A DNA stretch of 64,000 bases from CAVSCR01 sp963726575 (GCA_963726575.1 CAVSCR010000005.1:1018807-1082806), one strand, 5' to 3'; positions 1 through 10,656 are shown, counted from the first letter of the stretch. Notes: generated by a model not told the origin, from the sequence alone. Numbers and translations are program-made.

Positions 1-1407
1 GCCGGCGAGGCTCGCGCGGCAGTGGGCGATGACGTCTTCGGCGGAGAGCGGCGAGCCGTCGGTGACGACGAGGGCCGTCACCGCCTCACCCCACTTCTCG
101 TCCGGCGTACCGACGACGGCGACCTCGCGGATGTGCGGGTGGCTGGCCAGGACGTCTTCGACCTCGATCGAGGACACGTTCTCGCCCCCGCTGATGATCA
201 CGTCCTTCTTCCGGTCGCTGATCGTCAGATACCCCTCGTCGATGTGCCCGCCGTCACCGGTATGGAACCAGCCATCAACGAGCGCCTTGGCCGACTCGGC
301 CGGTTCATCCCAGTAGGACTCGAGCACCACGTTGCTGCGCGCGAGGACTTCGCCCGACTCGTCGGTGCGCAGCCGCGCACCGAGAGCGGGGGCGCCAGCC
401 CGCCCGAGCTTGCGCGCGCGCGCCGCCGGGTCGAGCTCGTCCCACTCCCCGCGGCGACGGTTGATGGTGAGCAGCGGTGCGGTCTCGGTCAGGCCGTAGA
501 TCTGGATGAACTCCCAGCCCAGCTCGGTCTCGATCCGCTCGATCGTGCGGGTCGGGGGCGGCGCACCAGCCACGACCACCCGCACGCGGCCCCGACCGGG
601 GATCGGGCCGTCCCAGGCGGCCGCCGCGTCGAGGACCATCGCGAGCACCGCCGGCGCCCCGCACAAGAGGGTGACGCCATGCTGGTCGATACGGTGCAGA
701 ACCTCGGCGCCGTCGACCTTGCGCAGCACGATGTGTCGACCGCCCAGCCCGGTCACGGCGTACGGCATGCCCCAGCCATTGCAGTGGAACATCGGCAGCG
801 TGTGCAGCAGGACGTCGCGGTCGGACAGCGTCGTGTGCAGCGCGAACGTCACGGCGTTGATCCAGAGGTTGCGATGGGTGAGCTGCACCCCCTTTGGGCG
901 GGCCGTCGTGCCCGAGGTGTAGTTGATCGTCGCGGTGGCGCCCTCCTCGCCACCCCACGGTCGCCCCGAATCGCGACCGGAGAAGAACTCGTCGTCGCAC
1001 TCGCCGAGGACGAAGTTGTGGGTCACCTTCACCGTGTCGAACAAGCTCGCAAGTTCGGGGTCGACGAGCAGCACCTCGGCACCGCTGTGCCCCACGATGT
1101 ACTCCACCTCGGCCGGCGCGAGCCGGAAGTTCACCGGCACGAGTACCCGGCCCGAGCCTGAGACACCGAAGAAGCTGGTGAGCAGCCGAGCGCTGTTGTG
1201 CGACACGATCGCGACCCGACCACCGACCGGGATGCCGAGCCGATCCAGAGCCGCCGACTGGGACGCCGCAGCGGCGGCCATCTCGGCGTACGTCCACGGC
1301 CCGAGCGCCGGCGCGGGCTGGTCGGGCTCGTCGACGAACGCCACGCGCTCGGGGTAGACGAGCGCTGCCCTTTCGAGGAAGTCGGTGACGGTCAGCGGGA
1401 CGAACAT
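1..1407 (-). CDS. Long-chain/medium-chain acyl-CoA synthetase (AMP-binding), C-terminus off the window
   Basis: ATP-dependent ligase that activates a carboxylic acid through an acyl-adenylate to its CoA thioester; cytoplasmic, feeding fatty-acid or related acid catabolism. I translated the minus strand from the ATG at 1407, which has a GAGGAGGT Shine-Dalgarno just upstream; about 469 residues are visible with no stop before the window edge. The AMP-binding signature YTSGTTARPKGV (around residue 160), the later IYGLTETAP motif and the HTGDGG/SDRKKDVIISGGEN adenylation motifs are all present, so it is a FadD/acyl-CoA synthetase-type enzyme. Substrate cannot be told. It follows katG on the same strand after a 36-nt gap but need not be functionally linked. 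Confidence 0.9.
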   Translation of the reverse strand, partial: MFVPLTVTDFLERAALVYPERVAFVDEPDQPAPALGPWTYAEMAAAAASQSAALDRLGIPVGGRVAIVSHNSARLLTSFFGVSGSGRVLVPVNFRLAPAEVEYIVGHSGAEVLLVDPELASLFDTVKVTHNFVLGECDDEFFSGRDSGRPWGGEEGATATINYTSGTTARPKGVQLTHRNLWINAVTFALHTTLSDRDVLLHTLPMFHCNGWGMPYAVTGLGGRHIVLRKVDGAEVLHRIDQHGVTLLCGAPAVLAMVLDAAAAWDGPIPGRGRVRVVVAGAPPPTRTIERIETELGWEFIQIYGLTETAPLLTINRRRGEWDELDPAARARKLGRAGAPALGARLRTDESGEVLARSNVVLESYWDEPAESAKALVDGWFHTGDGGHIDEGYLTISDRKKDVIISGGENVSSIEVEDVLASHPHIREVAVVGTPDEKWGEAVTALVVTDGSPLSAEDVIAHCRASLAG

Positions 1408-1443
1408 GCGACCTCCTCGTTCGTCAATCTGGGGCGTTCGCAG

Positions 1444-3609
<2,166 letters not shown>

Positions 3610-3659
3610 GTCGTTCTCTCCTGTGGTCGCGTTGCTGGTGTCAGGCAAGAAGATCTCGT

Positions 3660-4097
3660 TCAGTTGCGATGGGACGTCTGGCAGTTCGGGCAGAGTCCCC
3701 AGTGGGTGACCTCTGACTCGTCGATCACGAATCCGCCGGCGTTGCTCGGATCCAAGCACGGTGCGGAGCCGACTGCGCAGTCGACGTCCGCGGTGGCGCC
3801 GCACACCCGGCAGACGACGTGGTGGTGGTTGTCCCCCACGCGCGTCTCGAAGCGGGCCGGACTTCCCGCAGGCTCGATACGTCGAACCAGTCCGGCCTTG
3901 GTGAACGCACGCAGCACGTCGTAGACGGCCTGCGTCGACACATCGGTCGTCGCCCGCACCGTAGTAAGAACGGCGTCGACGTCTGCGTGGGGGACGTCGT
4001 AGAGGGCTTCGAGGACCGCAACTCGCGGAGCCGTGACCCGCAAGCCGGCGGCGCGAATGCGTTCGGCCGTGGAGGCGGCGGAGACGGTCTGGCTCAC
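3660..4097 (-). CDS. furA: Fur-family regulator FurA, probable repressor of katG
   Basis: Metal-dependent winged-helix repressor. The 145-aa frame starts at GTG 4097. Residues about 10-75 form the DNA-binding domain. The dimerisation part carries HHH at 91-93, a CxxC at 96/99, C107, C114 and a C-terminal CPNC at 136-139, the zinc and regulatory-metal ligands of Fur proteins. Its position directly upstream of katG and its autoregulated arrangement match FurA of mycobacteria and streptomycetes (family knowledge). No ribosome-binding site precedes the GTG; instead a -10 element lies 7 nt upstream, so the mRNA is probably leaderless. An in-frame extension toward 4283 overlaps another small gene and was rejected. 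Confidence 0.92.
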   Translation of the reverse strand: MSQTVSAASTAERIRAAGLRVTAPRVAVLEALYDVPHADVDAVLTTVRATTDVSTQAVYDVLRAFTKAGLVRRIEPAGSPARFETRVGDNHHHVVCRVCGATADVDCAVGSAPCLDPSNAGGFVIDESEVTHWGLCPNCQTSHRN

Positions 4098-4104
4098 ACC
4101 GGCG

Positions 4105-4132
4105 ACCCTAGTCCTGTTCTGGAATGAGCCAA
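4105..4132 (-). promoter_or_regulatory. furA-katG promoter
   Basis: On the minus strand TTGGCT (4127-4132) and TAGGGT (4105-4110) are separated by 16 nt. The -10 box ends 7 nt before the furA GTG, which predicts a leaderless furA-katG transcript. The AT-richer spacer (CATTCCAGAACAGG) is where a FurA operator would be expected; this is inference from position. Confidence 0.55.
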
Positions 4133-4141
4133 GACAACGGG

Positions 4142-4309
4142 TCAAACCTCTGTCGTGCGGCGGCCGAACCATCGCTCGACCAAGGACGGAGCTGGTGGAC
4201 ACTCGCAACGTCGCGACCTCGGCACTGCGGCCATGACCTGATCGACGTGCCGGCCACAGCCGGCCCAGGTCGGCTTGCCGCACCTACGGCAGGTCGTCTG
4301 TCGACACAT
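4142..4309 (-). CDS. Small Cys-rich (zinc-ribbon-like) protein, 55 aa
   Basis: Unannotated-size gene found by reading the minus strand: ATG 4309, stop 4142. A GAGGAG Shine-Dalgarno sits 7 nt before the start. The N-terminal half reads MCRQTTCRRCGKPTWAGCG, with Cys at 2, 7, 10 and 18 and His21, followed by a CEC pair, i.e. a compact metal-binding knuckle. Comparable short CxxCGKxTWxGCG proteins are widespread in actinobacteria (my recollection of the family; no function established). It sits between furA and the CstR-like repressor on the same strand and may be co-transcribed with the repressor (gap 33 nt). Confidence 0.7.
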   Translation of the reverse strand: MCRQTTCRRCGKPTWAGCGRHVDQVMAAVPRSRRCECPPAPSLVERWFGRRTTEV

Positions 4310-4342
4310 CACGCGCTCCTCAACTGTGGGCCTGCACCGGCG

Positions 4343-4606
4343 TCACGCAAGAGACAGGAACAACTTCTCGAGTGCCGCAAGGTCAGGAGTCCCCTTAGTG
4401 CCCGACTGCGTGACGCACTGGCGCAGACCGCTGGCCACGATCGCGAAGCCCGCCTTGTCGAGCGCCTTCGAGACCGCCGCAAGCAACGTGACCACGTCTT
4501 GGCAGTCGCGACCGTCCTCGAGCATGCGGATGACTCCGCCCAGCTGCCCCTCAGCCCGTCGCAACCGGTTCAGGATCGGCGTCATCTCGCCGGTATCGAG
4601 TTCCAT
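4343..4606 (-). CDS. CsoR/FrmR-family repressor, CstR-like (DUF156)
   Basis: 87-aa all-helical repressor of the metal-sensitive/persulfide-sensing family. The RLRRAEGQLGGVIRMLE start and the two conserved cysteines C35 and C64 (29 apart) fit the family. Copper-sensing CsoR needs a His four residues before the second Cys; here that position is Gly60, so the C-H-C copper site is incomplete. Two Cys without the His is the pattern of CstR-type persulfide sensors, which is my preferred reading. GAGGGG precedes the ATG at 4606. A perfect palindrome at 4644-4659 in the divergent intergenic region is its likely operator, controlling itself and the AhpD-like gene. Confidence 0.85.
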   Translation of the reverse strand: MELDTGEMTPILNRLRRAEGQLGGVIRMLEDGRDCQDVVTLLAAVSKALDKAGFAIVASGLRQCVTQSGTKGTPDLAALEKLFLSLA

Positions 4607-4643
4607 GGGATCCCCTCAGGACGGCGCGGTCGGGCTGGGGGAA

Positions 4644-4659
4644 ATACCCCATGGGGTAT
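4644..4659. promoter_or_regulatory. Perfect 16-bp palindromic operator (ATACCCCATGGGGTAT)
   Basis: The two 8-nt half-sites are exact inverse complements, and the C4/G4 core flanked by AT matches the known operator type of CsoR/CstR proteins (family knowledge). It lies between the divergent repressor gene and the AhpD-like gene and overlaps a TATAGT (4657-4662) that could be the rightward -10 box, so bound repressor would block transcription. Confidence 0.8.
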
Positions 4660-4710
4660 AGTACCTCACAGAAGTCCAGGCGGCGCGTAGCAACGAGAGG
4701 ACTGAGCGCG

Positions 4711-5073
4711 ATGACGTACGGCAAGGTGGTCCAAGATGAGCTCCGGCCGCACGCACGGGCTCTGCGTCGGCAGATCCCAGAGGTCTACAAGGGGTTCGGA
4801 GCGCTGCACGATGCGGCTCTGGCCGCCGGCGCGTTGGACACCAAGACCAAGGAGCTCATCGCCCTGGCGATCGCGGTGAGCACCGAGTGCGACGGTTGCA
4901 TCGCAGCGCACGCCCACGCCGCGGTGCGCCACGGAGCGTCGCTGGAGGAGGCTGCGGAGACCATCGGGGTCACGTTCCTGATGAACGGTGGACCCGCGAC
5001 GATCTACGGCCCCCGCGCCTACGCCGCGTTCGCGGAGTTCCACGCCGACCAACAGCAGCCCGCGAGCGCCTGA
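4711..5073 (+). CDS. AhpD-like / carboxymuconolactone decarboxylase-family protein
   Basis: 120-aa alkylhydroperoxidase-D-type protein. The motif ECDGCIAAHAHAAV provides the CxxC redox pair and the downstream His of the AhpD active site, so a thiol peroxidase or peroxiredoxin-reductant role is likely rather than lactone decarboxylation. ATG 4711 was chosen for the GAGAGGA site 9 nt upstream; an earlier ATG at 4651 lies inside the operator palindrome. It is divergent from the CstR-like gene and 27 nt ahead of the hemerythrin gene. Derepression by reactive sulfur or oxidants is inferred from the shared operator. Confidence 0.85.
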   Translation: MTYGKVVQDELRPHARALRRQIPEVYKGFGALHDAALAAGALDTKTKELIALAIAVSTECDGCIAAHAHAAVRHGASLEEAAETIGVTFLMNGGPATIYGPRAYAAFAEFHADQQQPASA

Positions 5074-5100
5074 CAGCCGTCGACCGCCTACAGTCTGCGC

Positions 5101-5730
5101 ATGACCCAGATGAGCATGAACAAGGTCATTCATGGGGCCTTCCGACGCGACCTTGGCCGGTTCATCTCCGCGCTCGAGAAGTTCCCGGTCGGCAGCCACA
5201 CTCGGGCCAGGGAACTGGCCACCGCCTGGGCCAACTTCGACGACCAGCTCACTTACCACCACGAAGGTGAGCACAAGATCGCCTGGCCCGCGTTGGAGTC
5301 GGTCGGCGTCAGCAAAGACCTCCTGGCCACGATGGACGCCGAGCACGACGTCATGGCCAAGGCGCTGGCCGCGGCAAGGTCCGCGATGACCGAGTTGGAC
5401 GAGACGGCGACGGCCGACGCAGCCGTGTCGGCGCTGTCGGCGATGCAGGAACTTCAGCGCGTGGCGGTAGCCCACCTCGACCACGAGGAGACCGAGCTGG
5501 AGCCGGTTTACCTCAGCAAGCGCGACACCCCGGAGATCCAGGCGATGGGAAAGGCCTTCGCGAAGGTGAGCCCGACGCGCGGCGGCCGATTCTTCGCCTG
5601 GGTGATGGACGGCGCGACGCCGGACGAGCGGGCCACGATCACCAACCAGATGCCGGGGCCGGTGCTCGCTGTGATCGACGGGGTGTTCGGTCGCAGCTAC
5701 CGCAAGAACGTCGCGACGGTCTGGCAGTAG
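5101..5730 (+). CDS. Hemerythrin HHE-domain protein
   Basis: 209-aa four-helix-bundle protein that binds a di-iron centre. Ligand-type residues are visible at H11, in the TYHHEGEH cluster near residues 52-58, at H83 (DAEHDV) and in HLDHEETE near residues 121-126. Roles in the family include O2/NO/oxidant sensing or binding; the exact role here is unknown. TACAGT ends 6 nt before the ATG with no Shine-Dalgarno, so it may have its own leaderless transcript in addition to any read-through from the AhpD-like gene. About 80 C-terminal residues beyond the HHE bundle have no recognised domain. Confidence 0.85.
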   Translation: MTQMSMNKVIHGAFRRDLGRFISALEKFPVGSHTRARELATAWANFDDQLTYHHEGEHKIAWPALESVGVSKDLLATMDAEHDVMAKALAAARSAMTELDETATADAAVSALSAMQELQRVAVAHLDHEETELEPVYLSKRDTPEIQAMGKAFAKVSPTRGGRFFAWVMDGATPDERATITNQMPGPVLAVIDGVFGRSYRKNVATVWQ

Positions 5731-5747
5731 CCAGCACACCGATTCCG

Positions 5748-6830
5748 TCAGCAGATCCGGGGCAGCTGTTCGGCCAGCGGCAGGTCGACCACTCGCGTGC
5801 CGCCGATTCCGGTGTGCGCGACCACGACGCCGGGGTGGTCGGCCACGACCTCGCCGATCACCTGTGCACCGGCCGCCACTGCGTGCGTCCGCATCACGTC
5901 GATCGCCTTGCCGACGTCGGCCGGTCCGACGAAGGCGACGAGCAGCCCTTCGTTGGCGACATAGAGCGGATCCAGACCAAGCAGGCTGCAGGCCGCCCGG
6001 ACGTCGTCGGCGACCGGCACATCTGCGTCGACGATGGCCACCCCCACACCGGCAGCCACCGCGATCTCGTTGAGCGTGGCGGCCACTCCGCCGCGTGTGG
6101 GGTCGCGCAGCATGTGCACGTCGACGCCGGCGGCCAGCAGGGCACCCACCAGAGCGTTCAGTGGCGCGGTGTCACTGCGAATGTCCGAGCCGAACGCCAG
6201 TCCCTGACGCACCGACATGACGGCGATGCCATGCCGCGCGATCGGGCCGGACACGATGACGGCATCCCCCGGTTGGACCCGCTGGGGTCCGAGCTCGACC
6301 CGGTCCGGCACGAGGCCGATGCCGGCCGTGCTGATGTAGGCACCGTCGCCGTGACCCCGATCGACGACCTTTGTGTCACCAGCAACGACCTCGACGCCGG
6401 CGGCTCGGGCGGCTTGGCCGAGGGCGTTGGCGATGGCGGCCAACTCGTCGAGGGGCAGCCCTTCCTCGAGGATCACCGCCACGGAAAGGAACAAGGGCGT
6501 CGCCCCGACCATGGACAGGTCGTTCACGGTGCCGTTGACGGCAAGGTCGCCGATGTTGCCGCCCGGGAAGAATCGCGGTCGCACGACGTAGGAGTCGGTC
6601 GAGAACGCCAGCCGGGCTGACCCGGCCATCACCACAGCGGCGTCGGCCAACCGGGCCAAGGCTCCTTGAGTCCCGAAGGCGGGCAGGAACAAGTGCTCGA
6701 CCAGCTCCGCGGACAAGCGACCGCCGCCGCCGTGACCCATGACGATCGTGTCGTGGTCGCGCAACGGCACCGGACACGTCCACGACTCGACGTCGGGGTG
6801 GCCCTCCTGAGCCGCCCGCTCGCTGTTCAT
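5748..6830 (-). CDS. hypE: Hydrogenase maturation protein HypE
   Basis: Carbamoyl dehydratase that makes the cyanide ligands of [NiFe]-hydrogenase from HypF-carbamoylated cysteine. The 360-aa product is a PurM-like ATPase (GHGGGG near the start, STDSYVVRP, GDTKVV, RDPTRGG) and ends in the diagnostic PRIC, whose terminal Cys360 is the carbamoyl acceptor. ATG 6830 overlaps the hypD stop by 4 bp (ATGA), implying coupled translation. Last gene of the hypF-C-D-E run; it converges on the hemerythrin gene 17 nt away. Confidence 0.96.
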   Translation of the reverse strand: MNSERAAQEGHPDVESWTCPVPLRDHDTIVMGHGGGGRLSAELVEHLFLPAFGTQGALARLADAAVVMAGSARLAFSTDSYVVRPRFFPGGNIGDLAVNGTVNDLSMVGATPLFLSVAVILEEGLPLDELAAIANALGQAARAAGVEVVAGDTKVVDRGHGDGAYISTAGIGLVPDRVELGPQRVQPGDAVIVSGPIARHGIAVMSVRQGLAFGSDIRSDTAPLNALVGALLAAGVDVHMLRDPTRGGVAATLNEIAVAAGVGVAIVDADVPVADDVRAACSLLGLDPLYVANEGLLVAFVGPADVGKAIDVMRTHAVAAGAQVIGEVVADHPGVVVAHTGIGGTRVVDLPLAEQLPRIC

Positions 6831-7933
6831 GCCGTCGCCGGCGACACGTCGATCCGTCGGAACTGGTAGTACGCCGCACACGCACCCTCGCTGGAGACCA
6901 TGGGGGCGCCGAGCGGACGACGAGGCGTGCAGGCCGTGCCGAACGCCGAGCACTCGTTGGGTTTGAGCAGCCCCTGCAGGACTTCGCCAGATCGGCACAG
7001 TGGCGACTCCGCCGTCGTGATCGTGCCGACGTCGAAGCGGCGCTCGGCGTCGAAGTCGGCGTAGGCATCGGTGAGCCGCCAGCCCGATGCTGGAATCACC
7101 CCGATGCCCCGCCACGCGCGATCGCACACCTCGAACACCTCACCCACCACCTGCTGCGCCGTCTGGTTGCCGGCTGCCGAGACCGCGCGCGGATAGGCGT
7201 TGTCCAGGCTCACCTGGCTGCTCTCCAGCTGTCGGACGATGCGACGAATTCCTTCGAGCACGTCGAGCGGCTCGAATCCGGTGACCACGATGGGCACCCC
7301 GTACTGCTCGACCAGCGGGCCGTACTGACCCGTTCCCATGACGGTGCACACATGGCCGGCCGCGAGAAATCCCTGCACCCGTGAGGTCGGCGACTCCATG
7401 ATGGCCCTGACCGCAGGGGGCACCAGAACATGTGACACGAGCATCGAGAAGTTGCGGAGGCCACGTTGCTTCGCCAGGCGCACGGTCATGGCGTTGGCCG
7501 GCGCGGTGGTCTCGAACCCGATGCCGAAGAACACCACCTGCCGGTCTGGGTTCTCCTCGGCGATCCGCACGGCATCCAACGGTGAGTAGACCACCCGGAT
7601 GTCGGCGCCGCGACTCTTGACCGTGAACAGGTCATGTTCGGAGCCGGGCACACGCAGCATGTCGCCGAAGGAGCAGAAGATCACGCCAGGTTGAGCCGCG
7701 ATGGCGAGGGCACGGTCGACCGTCGCCAGCGGAGTGACGCACACGGGACACCCTGGGCCATGGATGAGCTCGACCGCGTCGGGCAACAACTGGTCGATAC
7801 CGTTGCGAATGATCGTGTGGGTCTGCCCCCCGCACACCTCCATGATCGCCCAGGGCCTGGTTGCAGTGCGTCGGATCTCATCGAGCAGCCCCTGGGCAAG
7901 GGCTGGGTCCCCGAACTCATCGAGGTACTTCAC
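6827..7933 (-). CDS. hypD: Hydrogenase formation protein HypD
   Basis: Iron-sulfur scaffold that, with HypC, assembles the Fe(CN)2CO group. The 368-aa protein carries CGGQTH (residues 34-39), GPGCPVC (59-65) and a C-terminal cluster of cysteines (PLCRSGE, NECSAFGTAC, GACAAYY) for the [4Fe-4S] centre. The start is GTG 7933, overlapping the hypC stop as GTGA. All catalytic cysteines are intact, so the gene looks functional. Confidence 0.96.
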   Translation of the reverse strand: MKYLDEFGDPALAQGLLDEIRRTATRPWAIMEVCGGQTHTIIRNGIDQLLPDAVELIHGPGCPVCVTPLATVDRALAIAAQPGVIFCSFGDMLRVPGSEHDLFTVKSRGADIRVVYSPLDAVRIAEENPDRQVVFFGIGFETTAPANAMTVRLAKQRGLRNFSMLVSHVLVPPAVRAIMESPTSRVQGFLAAGHVCTVMGTGQYGPLVEQYGVPIVVTGFEPLDVLEGIRRIVRQLESSQVSLDNAYPRAVSAAGNQTAQQVVGEVFEVCDRAWRGIGVIPASGWRLTDAYADFDAERRFDVGTITTAESPLCRSGEVLQGLLKPNECSAFGTACTPRRPLGAPMVSSEGACAAYYQFRRIDVSPATA

Positions 7934-8187
7934 GCGAGCCCCTCACGGTTGAACTCCTGCTCGAGCAAGCCGATGCTCTCGAACAGTGCCAATGTCTCGC
8001 GCGCCGACGCTTCGTCGAGCTTCGTGAGGGCGAACCCGACGTGGACGATCGTGTAGTCGCCGATCGCGACCTCGGGCACATACGCCAGGCAGACCTCTTT
8101 GCGCACGCCGCCGAAGTCGACGGTCGCCATGCGGGTGCCGTCGACGTCCCAGGTCTGCTCGACCCGCCCTGGTACTCCCAGACACAT
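7930..8187 (-). CDS. hypC: Hydrogenase assembly chaperone HypC
   Basis: Small chaperone that ferries the Fe(CN)2CO precursor between HypD and the large-subunit precursor. Starting at ATG 8187 gives 85 aa beginning MCLGVPG, the invariant N-terminus with the essential Cys2; an upstream extension would bury this Cys. It starts 4 nt after the hypF stop and overlaps hypD, consistent with an operon. Confidence 0.95.
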   Translation of the reverse strand: MCLGVPGRVEQTWDVDGTRMATVDFGGVRKEVCLAYVPEVAIGDYTIVHVGFALTKLDEASARETLALFESIGLLEQEFNREGLA

Positions 8188-8191
8188 GCGA

Positions 8192-10567
8192 TCACTCTCC
8201 TCCGCCGCACGACACCACGGCCACCTGGCCAAGCGCGAGTCCGCCGTCGTTCGGGGGGACCCGATGGTGGGTCAGCACGGTGAACCCCGCGCTGCGCAGG
8301 CGTTGAGCGCAACCCACCGCGAGCAGCGCGTTCTGGAACACGCCGCCGGAGAGCCCCACGATGTTGACGCTCTGGGCGTCCCGGATACGTATCGCCGCGT
8401 TGACCACAGCGTCGGCGGCTGCTTGATGGAACGCCCAGGCGGAGGTCGCCACTGCCGCACCGGCCCTCATGGCAGCCACGGCGGCGACCAACGACGCGGT
8501 GGGGTCGAGCACCAATGGGCCTGCGGCGTCGCCATCGCCTTCGAGTGACCAACGCCACGCCCGCTCGTCGTCGGGTGGGCTCGTCGATGCTGTGGCGAGA
8601 GCCTCGAGCTCCATGGCTGCCTGACCTTCGTAGTCGATGTCGTGGCGGACGTCGAGCAAGCTCGCCACAGCATCGAACAGCCGGCCCATGCTGGTCGTCG
8701 GGGTACAGCCGACCCTCGAAGTCAGCAGCGTGGCGAGCACCCGTCGCTCGGTCTCGTCAGCATCCCTGACCGGCGGCAGGTCGGCGTCCCACTCGATACC
8801 GGCCGCCTGCAGGTGCGCCAATGCCGCCCGCGCCGGACGCCGCGTCGCGGCATCACCTCCGGGTAGCTGGACGGGCCGCAGGTGACCGACTCTGGCGACC
8901 TTGGCGTAGCTTCCCAGCAGTAGCTCGCCGCCCCAGATGGTGGCGTCGGTGCCGTACCCGGTGCCGTCGAACACCACGCCGAGGACCGGTTCGTCAGGCG
9001 CGACTTGGTGTTCTGCGAGCAGCGATGCCAGATGCGCGTGATGGTGCTGCACCGTCACGAACTCGGCGCCGGATCGGGACGCGAATTCCTGGGCCCATCC
9101 CCGCGACAGGTATCCAGGATGCGCGTCCGCGATCACACTGCTCGGTTCGACCCGCGTCAGCGCGCTGAGCGCACGTGCGATGTGGTCGAGGTGTTGCAAC
9201 GTCGACAGGTTCTCGGTGTCACCGACATGCTGGCTGAGCCAGGCATTGGTGCCGGCAGCTACGCACAAGGTCGCCTTGACCTCGCCCCCAACCGCGAGTA
9301 CCGGAGGCGTAGCCATGGGCAGCTGAAGGGGGAGAGGGGCGAAACCACGGGAACGGCGAATGGGGATGGTGCTGCTGCCGGCACACCGCACGACGGAGTC
9401 GTCGCAGCTGGAGTGGATGCGCCGGTCGTGGTGGAGGAAGGCGTCAGCCACGACGGCCAGCCGGGCGTCCGCTTCAGTCGAGTCGATGCACAGCGGTTCG
9501 TCAGCGAGGTTCCCGGACGTCATGACCAACGCCTCGAGGCGAAGTCCAGGAAGCTGCGGATGCCTCTGGAAGAGCAGGTGGTGCAACGGCGAGCTGGGGA
9601 GCATGACCCCGAGCTGGCGCAGGCCTGGGGCGGCGGCTCGAGCGACGGCGGCAGCCTGCGGCTCGTGGCGAACGTCGGCCAGCAGGATCGGCGCCTGCGG
9701 TGACTCGAGGAGGGCGATCTGCTGGTCGGTCAGGACCACGAGTCGTCGCGCCTCGGCGGCGTCGCGGACCATCACGGCGAACGGCTTGTCCCCGCGCTGC
9801 TTGCGTCCCCTGAGTCGCGCGACCACGTCTGGCCAAGTGGCATCGCACGCGAGGTGGTAGCCACCGACTCCCTTGACGGCGACGATGGCTCCGTTGGCGA
9901 GGTGGCGCATGGCCTCTGCCAGCGCGTCGTCCCCCGTGCAGCGGCTCGTCTGGGAGGCGGGGAGGGGTTCGCCGACCTGCCTGAACCGCAGCCGCGGACC
10001 GCAGGCCGGGCAGGCCGTGGGCTGGGCGTGGAACCGTCGATCAGCCGGGTCGGCGTACTCCCGTGCGCAGGCGTCGCACAGCGGGAAGTCCGACATGGTC
10101 GTGAACGGGCGGTCGTAGGGAAGTCCGCTGACGATCGTGTAGCGCGGCCCGCATCGCGTGCAGGCGATGAACGGATAGCGGTAGCGCCGATCGCGCGGGT
10201 CCCGCATCTCGGCGAGACACGCAGGGCACGGCGCGACGTCGGGTGGGATCGCGGTGACTCCACCCGCAGAGGTACCGCGACTCTCCACGATCGCAAACCC
10301 GGCGTCGTGTCGCAGCGGCAAGACCGCCGTGACGAGAGCATCGATCTGCGCAAGTGGCGGCGCCTCGTCCGCCACCCGCTGGACGAACTCCCCGACGAGG
10401 TCGGTGGGACCCTCGACCTCGACGAACACCCCGCCGTCGTCGTTGCCCACGAGCCCGCTGAGCCGCAATGAGGAGGCCAGCTGGTGGACATGGGGCCGAA
10501 AACCGACTCCCTGCACCACTCCGGTGAGGCGCAGGGATCGACGAACGCGGGGCGGATACGGTGCCAT
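8192..10567 (-). CDS. hypF: Carbamoyltransferase HypF
   Basis: Uses carbamoyl phosphate and ATP to carbamoylate HypE. From ATG 10567 the product is 791 aa: an acylphosphatase-like domain (VVQGVGFRPHVH, residues about 10-95), a zinc-finger region with CPAC, CTRC, CDAC and CPAC pairs (about 105-190), a YrdC-like domain (KGVGGYHLACDA, about 200-385) and a Kae1-like domain (QHHHAHLASL, FDGTGYG, to the end). Length is slightly above the typical 750. An alternative TTG at 10660 would add 31 unrelated residues and overlap the upstream stop as TTGA; I judge it less likely because the acylphosphatase domain starts after 10567. Confidence 0.95.
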   Translation of the reverse strand: MAPYPPRVRRSLRLTGVVQGVGFRPHVHQLASSLRLSGLVGNDDGGVFVEVEGPTDLVGEFVQRVADEAPPLAQIDALVTAVLPLRHDAGFAIVESRGTSAGGVTAIPPDVAPCPACLAEMRDPRDRRYRYPFIACTRCGPRYTIVSGLPYDRPFTTMSDFPLCDACAREYADPADRRFHAQPTACPACGPRLRFRQVGEPLPASQTSRCTGDDALAEAMRHLANGAIVAVKGVGGYHLACDATWPDVVARLRGRKQRGDKPFAVMVRDAAEARRLVVLTDQQIALLESPQAPILLADVRHEPQAAAVARAAAPGLRQLGVMLPSSPLHHLLFQRHPQLPGLRLEALVMTSGNLADEPLCIDSTEADARLAVVADAFLHHDRRIHSSCDDSVVRCAGSSTIPIRRSRGFAPLPLQLPMATPPVLAVGGEVKATLCVAAGTNAWLSQHVGDTENLSTLQHLDHIARALSALTRVEPSSVIADAHPGYLSRGWAQEFASRSGAEFVTVQHHHAHLASLLAEHQVAPDEPVLGVVFDGTGYGTDATIWGGELLLGSYAKVARVGHLRPVQLPGGDAATRRPARAALAHLQAAGIEWDADLPPVRDADETERRVLATLLTSRVGCTPTTSMGRLFDAVASLLDVRHDIDYEGQAAMELEALATASTSPPDDERAWRWSLEGDGDAAGPLVLDPTASLVAAVAAMRAGAAVATSAWAFHQAAADAVVNAAIRIRDAQSVNIVGLSGGVFQNALLAVGCAQRLRSAGFTVLTHHRVPPNDGGLALGQVAVVSCGGGE

Positions 10568-10656
10568 GGCCAGCCCAGCATCCCCGACCCAGGGCGAGTC
10601 GACGAGGGTCGGACGGCCCTCGCGCAACCGGCCCGTTCCCCGTGCAACCGTGTTGA

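Noticed and set aside
4651..5073. Start of the AhpD-like gene at ATG 4651
   Set aside because: It lies in the middle of the operator palindrome and lacks a ribosome-binding site; ATG 4711 has one and fits the family N-terminus.
9005..10471. Plus-strand open frames across hypF
   Set aside because: The minus-strand HypF reading has all family motifs; the plus-strand frames are antisense shadows rich in Arg/Pro/Ala.
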